A DNA stretch of 7,235 nt from NCBI GenBank assembly GCA_023249165.1, contig JAHFDE010000113.1, forward strand, positions 1-7,235. The letters are read 5' to 3'. Origin of the DNA: Candidatus Methylomirabilota bacterium. GTDB taxonomy: Bacteria > Methylomirabilota > Methylomirabilia > Methylomirabilales > CSP1-5. A program made the translations under genes and the position numbers. Below the pieces are notes generated by a model. The model saw nothing but the letters and a program-made list of their open reading frames with translations, was not told the DNA's origin and did no database searches. This document shows, in pieces, positions 5,302 through 7,235 of this stretch (the stretch's first letter is position 1; every line of letters starts with the position of its first letter).

Positions 5302-6429
5302 TTAAGCGCCGAAAATGTAGCGGCTGCCGGTGTAGGAGCGGATGAACTTGCCCGGCATCTCCTTTTGCGCGATGTCGATGAACATCTCCCCGGTGCAGTG
5401 CATGGGGATGACGCAGTCGGGGTTGATCTCTTTCAACGCTGCGACCGTCTCGCGCACGTAGTCTTCCTTGTGCGGTGCCAAGTGCAGCCCGCCTGCCACT
5501 GCGTGCACCTTCTTGATGCCGGAAATCTCCGTGGCGCGCTTCACTATGTTCACCACCCCGCGGTGACAGCAGCAGGCGAGCACCACCAGGCCGCGCCCCT
5601 TGACGTTAAAGCAGGTAGCCAGTTCATGCTCGAAATCGTCCGGGACCACACGGGCTGTGCGCTTCTCCTCCGGAAGCTTGTCAGGGAAACAGCCGATCCC
5701 GTCCTGGATGCCGACGGTCATGCGCGAAGGCGCCAGCACCTTCTCGAAGGTGGCGAGCGGGATCCGGCCGGTGGTGAAGGCATGGTCGGCGAGCACCGCC
5801 CCCGTTTCCGCGAACACCACTTTCACCTTAGCATCGGCTAGCGCCTTGCGGTCCAGGGAGCCGAAGTCCTGGGGCTTGCCGATGATCCATTCGCGAGTGC
5901 AGAAGCATTCTTCCCCGCCCAGATACAGGGGAAGGTCGACCCGAAGCTTGCCGCGGTTCTGTTGTAGGAAGCCGACCAGGCCGCCGAAATGGTCGTAATG
6001 CCCGTGGCTCAGAATCAGCCCGTCGATGCTTTCAGGCGCGATCCCGAGCATGCGCAGGTTGTTGTTCAGAGTTTCGGGGGTGAAGCCGAAATCGAGCAGC
6101 ATGTTGCGGGTCTCGTTGCCGCGCCGGGATTCCAGGTGCATCGCCAGGCCGAACTCGCCGAGCAGCGATTTTCCGGCGGGCGGCATGCCGAAGCGCTGGA
6201 CTTCCACTTCGCCGACCTTCAGGTTAGGCGCGAGGGCCAGCTGATAGCTGTCGGTGACCACCCGCACCGCCAGGCGATCCACCTCCGGCACCGGCCCGCT
6301 CAAGGCCTGCGCCCGTGCGGGCTTGGCTTCTCCCAAGAGCCCTGCGACTAGGTAGCTGAGCAGCGCTCCGCCGCCCGCACACAGCACATCGCGGCGGGTC
6401 ATTCCTGATTCACGGCAATCGTGCGACAT
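5302..6429 (-). CDS. Tat-exported metallo-beta-lactamase-fold hydrolase
   Basis: This 375-residue protein starts with a twin-arginine signal (TRRDVL at 11-16, hydrophobic AGGGALLSYLVAGLLG, ARA before Q41), so it is exported folded, probably with its metals loaded. The mature part is a metallo-beta-lactamase fold: strand NMLLDFGF, the metal motif SHGHYDHFGG (His142, His144, Asp146, His147), a later ACCCHRG (His289), GGLHL (His316) and PMHCTG (His344). This arrangement matches COG1237-type hydrolases, often annotated as 7,8-dihydropterin-6-methyl-aminobenzene-phosphate synthase. That name rests on an archaeal homologue and should not be taken as its activity here. Several unusual cysteines (ECFC, CCC) are present. 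The ATG at 6427-6429 has AAAGGAGA upstream. A 214-base leader separates it from the terminator of RNA copy 3. The true substrate is unknown. Confidence 0.88.
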   Translation of the reverse strand: MSHDCRESGMTRRDVLCAGGGALLSYLVAGLLGEAKPARAQALSGPVPEVDRLAVRVVTDSYQLALAPNLKVGEVEVQRFGMPPAGKSLLGEFGLAMHLESRRGNETRNMLLDFGFTPETLNNNLRMLGIAPESIDGLILSHGHYDHFGGLVGFLQQNRGKLRVDLPLYLGGEECFCTREWIIGKPQDFGSLDRKALADAKVKVVFAETGAVLADHAFTTGRIPLATFEKVLAPSRMTVGIQDGIGCFPDKLPEEKRTARVVPDDFEHELATCFNVKGRGLVVLACCCHRGVVNIVKRATEISGIKKVHAVAGGLHLAPHKEDYVRETVAALKEINPDCVIPMHCTGEMFIDIAQKEMPGKFIRSYTGSRYIFGA

Positions 6430-6643
6430 GGTTTTCTCCTTTCTTTTGTTAAGAGATAGCTGTCATGTAGCAGGACACCTGTTACACCTCGTCCGCCGAC
6501 TGGGTTCCACCTCTGACAGCGAGGTGGGGGATGGAGAGCAGGACAGACGGGTCGACGCGATCAGGCGCTTTCCCCGGGGCGAGGAGATCATACCCACGCT
6601 TGTACTCTTATCCGCCACTCTAATCCGGCCTCTCTTCCAAGGG
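6430..6643 (-). other. Leader between RNA copy 3 terminator and MBL-fold gene
   Basis: This untranslated stretch includes a perfect hairpin CCACCTC-7-GAGGTGG at 6507-6527. A minus-strand TATGAT lies near 6588 but with no good -35, so an independent promoter for the MBL-fold gene is possible but unproven. No convincing gene is present. Confidence 0.3.
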
Positions 6644-6684
6644 AACAAAACGCCCTCCCGGGCTGCGCTCCGCCCGGGAGGGCG
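6644..6684 (-). terminator. Rho-independent terminator of RNA copy 3
   Basis: A perfect 13-pair stem (6651-6663 with 6672-6684, arm CGCCCTCCCGGGC) closes an 8-base loop and is followed on the minus strand by TTTTGTT. It is the strongest terminator in the window. Confidence 0.85.
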
Positions 6685-6833
6685 TCTGAATGTTTGGTGC
6701 GCCGTCGATTGTGCCGGAGGTGGGCTCGAAGCTATGCCTACCCCGGTTCCATCCTGCTACTGCCTGCAGGAAGCTGACCGCTTCCCCGTCCTTCGTTGAG
6801 CCGGGCGACTATCGCAAGCGTCGCCCGAAGGTA
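6645..6833 (-). ncRNA. Structured small RNA or leader, copy 3
   Basis: At about 189 nt this is the longest copy. The first hairpin is a perfect GGGCGAC/GTCGCCC stem (6803-6826); its bases differ from copies 1 and 2 but pairing is kept. The CCGG/CCGG hairpin at 6714-6746 has a 10-base loop and the conserved CCACCTCC in its 3' arm. Between the two hairpins this copy has about 15 extra bases that add a GGAAGC/GCTTCC hairpin. The unit sits between the Ppx/GppA gene (ends 6939) and the Tat MBL-fold gene, same strand as both. Confidence 0.7.
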
Positions 6834-6838
6834 CCTTC

Positions 6839-6867
6839 CTTGTACCCCTATGCATGCCCCCCGTCAA
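6839..6867 (-). promoter_or_regulatory. Sigma70-type promoter of RNA copy 3
   Basis: TTGACG (6862-6867) and TACAAG (6839-6844) are 17 bases apart. Upstream CAGTTTGGGC matches copies 1 and 2 with one change. The palindrome GAAGGTACCTTC lies immediately downstream of the -10 box. Confidence 0.65.
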
Positions 6868-6935
6868 GCCCAAACTGCGGTGCTCTTGAGGGATAGCAAT
6901 TACAGAGGAGGAGCGATGTGTCGGGCGCATGGGAG
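6868..6935. repeat. Upstream extension of RNA copy 3
   Basis: This is the counterpart of 5027-5092. The similarity to copy 2 ends a few bases before the stop codon of the Ppx/GppA gene at 6939, so the element fills almost the whole space between that gene and the next. Confidence 0.5.
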
Positions 6936-6938
6936 CGC

Positions 6939-7235
6939 CTATGAGGGACGCTTATGGTAGGCCAAGTGATGCAACAGGACGCCTTCGCGGAGGCCGCCGT
7001 CGCTCACCGTAAGCTCATCGAAGCCGAATAAATCTAAAATCTCACGTGTAAGCAAGGTGCCGGCCACGATGACATCGGCCCTGGCCGGCTCGAGGCCAAC
7101 GATCTCACGGCGTCGGCCCAACGGAAGGGAACAGAGGCGGTCAAGAAGCTCCTGGATCCGCTTTCGGGACAGGCGATGGCCCGTCACGCGCTCGCCATCG
7201 TACGTTGTCATACGAAGGTCGATCGCTGCGAGGGT
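6939..7235 (-). CDS. Ppx/GppA family phosphatase, C-terminal fragment
   Basis: The reading frame is open through the right edge, and the last 98 residues are visible: TLAAIDLRMTTYD, ERVTGHRLSRKRIQELLDRL, then GLEPARADVIVAGTLL and FGFDELTVSDGGLREGVLL. The blocks GLxPxRADVIxAG and ELxVSxxGLREG are diagnostic of the ASKHA-fold exopolyphosphatase / pppGpp pyrophosphatase family, where they form part of the second lobe and the nucleotide-binding end. These enzymes hydrolyse polyphosphate or convert pppGpp to ppGpp, linking phosphate storage and the stringent response. Members with and without an extra HD domain exist; this one ends right after the core, so it is the short type. Which of the two substrates it prefers cannot be decided from this fragment. 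Confidence 0.88.
   Translation of the reverse strand, partial: TLAAIDLRMTTYDGERVTGHRLSRKRIQELLDRLCSLPLGRRREIVGLEPARADVIVAGTLLTREILDLFGFDELTVSDGGLREGVLLHHLAYHKRPS

Noticed and set aside
5200..5841. 213-residue plus-strand frame opposite the MBL-fold gene
   Set aside because: The minus strand carries all MBL metal motifs and a Tat signal. The antisense frame has no domain features and is a composition artefact.
1..7235. CRISPR arrays, tRNA or rRNA genes
   Set aside because: No regularly spaced direct repeats and no tRNA or rRNA signature sequences were seen on either strand.

Overview
The window is a stretch of GC-rich bacterial chromosome. It encodes a diderm-type protein set: several Sec signal peptides, one Tat signal peptide, an SPOR-domain envelope protein, a PilZ protein (c-di-GMP signalling), a PAS sensor and a Ppx/GppA phosphatase. 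I cannot assign a taxon from the sequence. The mix would fit an environmental lineage such as NC10/Methylomirabilota or a neighbour, but that is a guess.

Layout, left to right: the N-terminus of a PAS-domain sensor (minus, runs off the left edge); a divergent intergenic region with two palindromes; a plus-strand pair, an exported protein of unknown function and a four-cysteine zinc-ribbon-like protein; a convergent gap with hairpins; then everything real is on the minus strand. Read in transcription order from the right edge, this minus-strand part holds: the C-terminus of a Ppx/GppA family phosphatase; RNA element copy 3; a Tat-exported metallo-beta-lactamase-fold protein; the 3' tail of a dead IS3-type insertion sequence (on the plus strand); RNA element copy 2; a small exported protein of unknown function; an SH3-like plus double-SPOR envelope protein; RNA element copy 1; a broken lysyl-oxidase-like gene; and a PilZ protein.

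The most notable feature is a three-copy, same-orientation element of about 170-190 nt. Each copy has a recognisable -35/-10 promoter, conserved internal hairpins whose stems persist although the sequence changes, and a Rho-independent terminator with a T-tract, all pointing to the minus strand. Seven-base indels and frame changes between copies argue against a protein. Each copy lies directly upstream of, and in the same orientation as, a gene for an exported protein (lysyl-oxidase-like, unknown exported protein, Tat MBL-fold protein). It therefore looks like either a family of small RNAs or a terminator-controlled 5' leader used several times. I do not recognise it as a known RNA family.

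The second point of interest is the lysyl-oxidase-like gene. It keeps the HxHxH copper site and the cofactor tyrosine region, but it has a frameshift and lacks the block that should carry the cofactor lysine.
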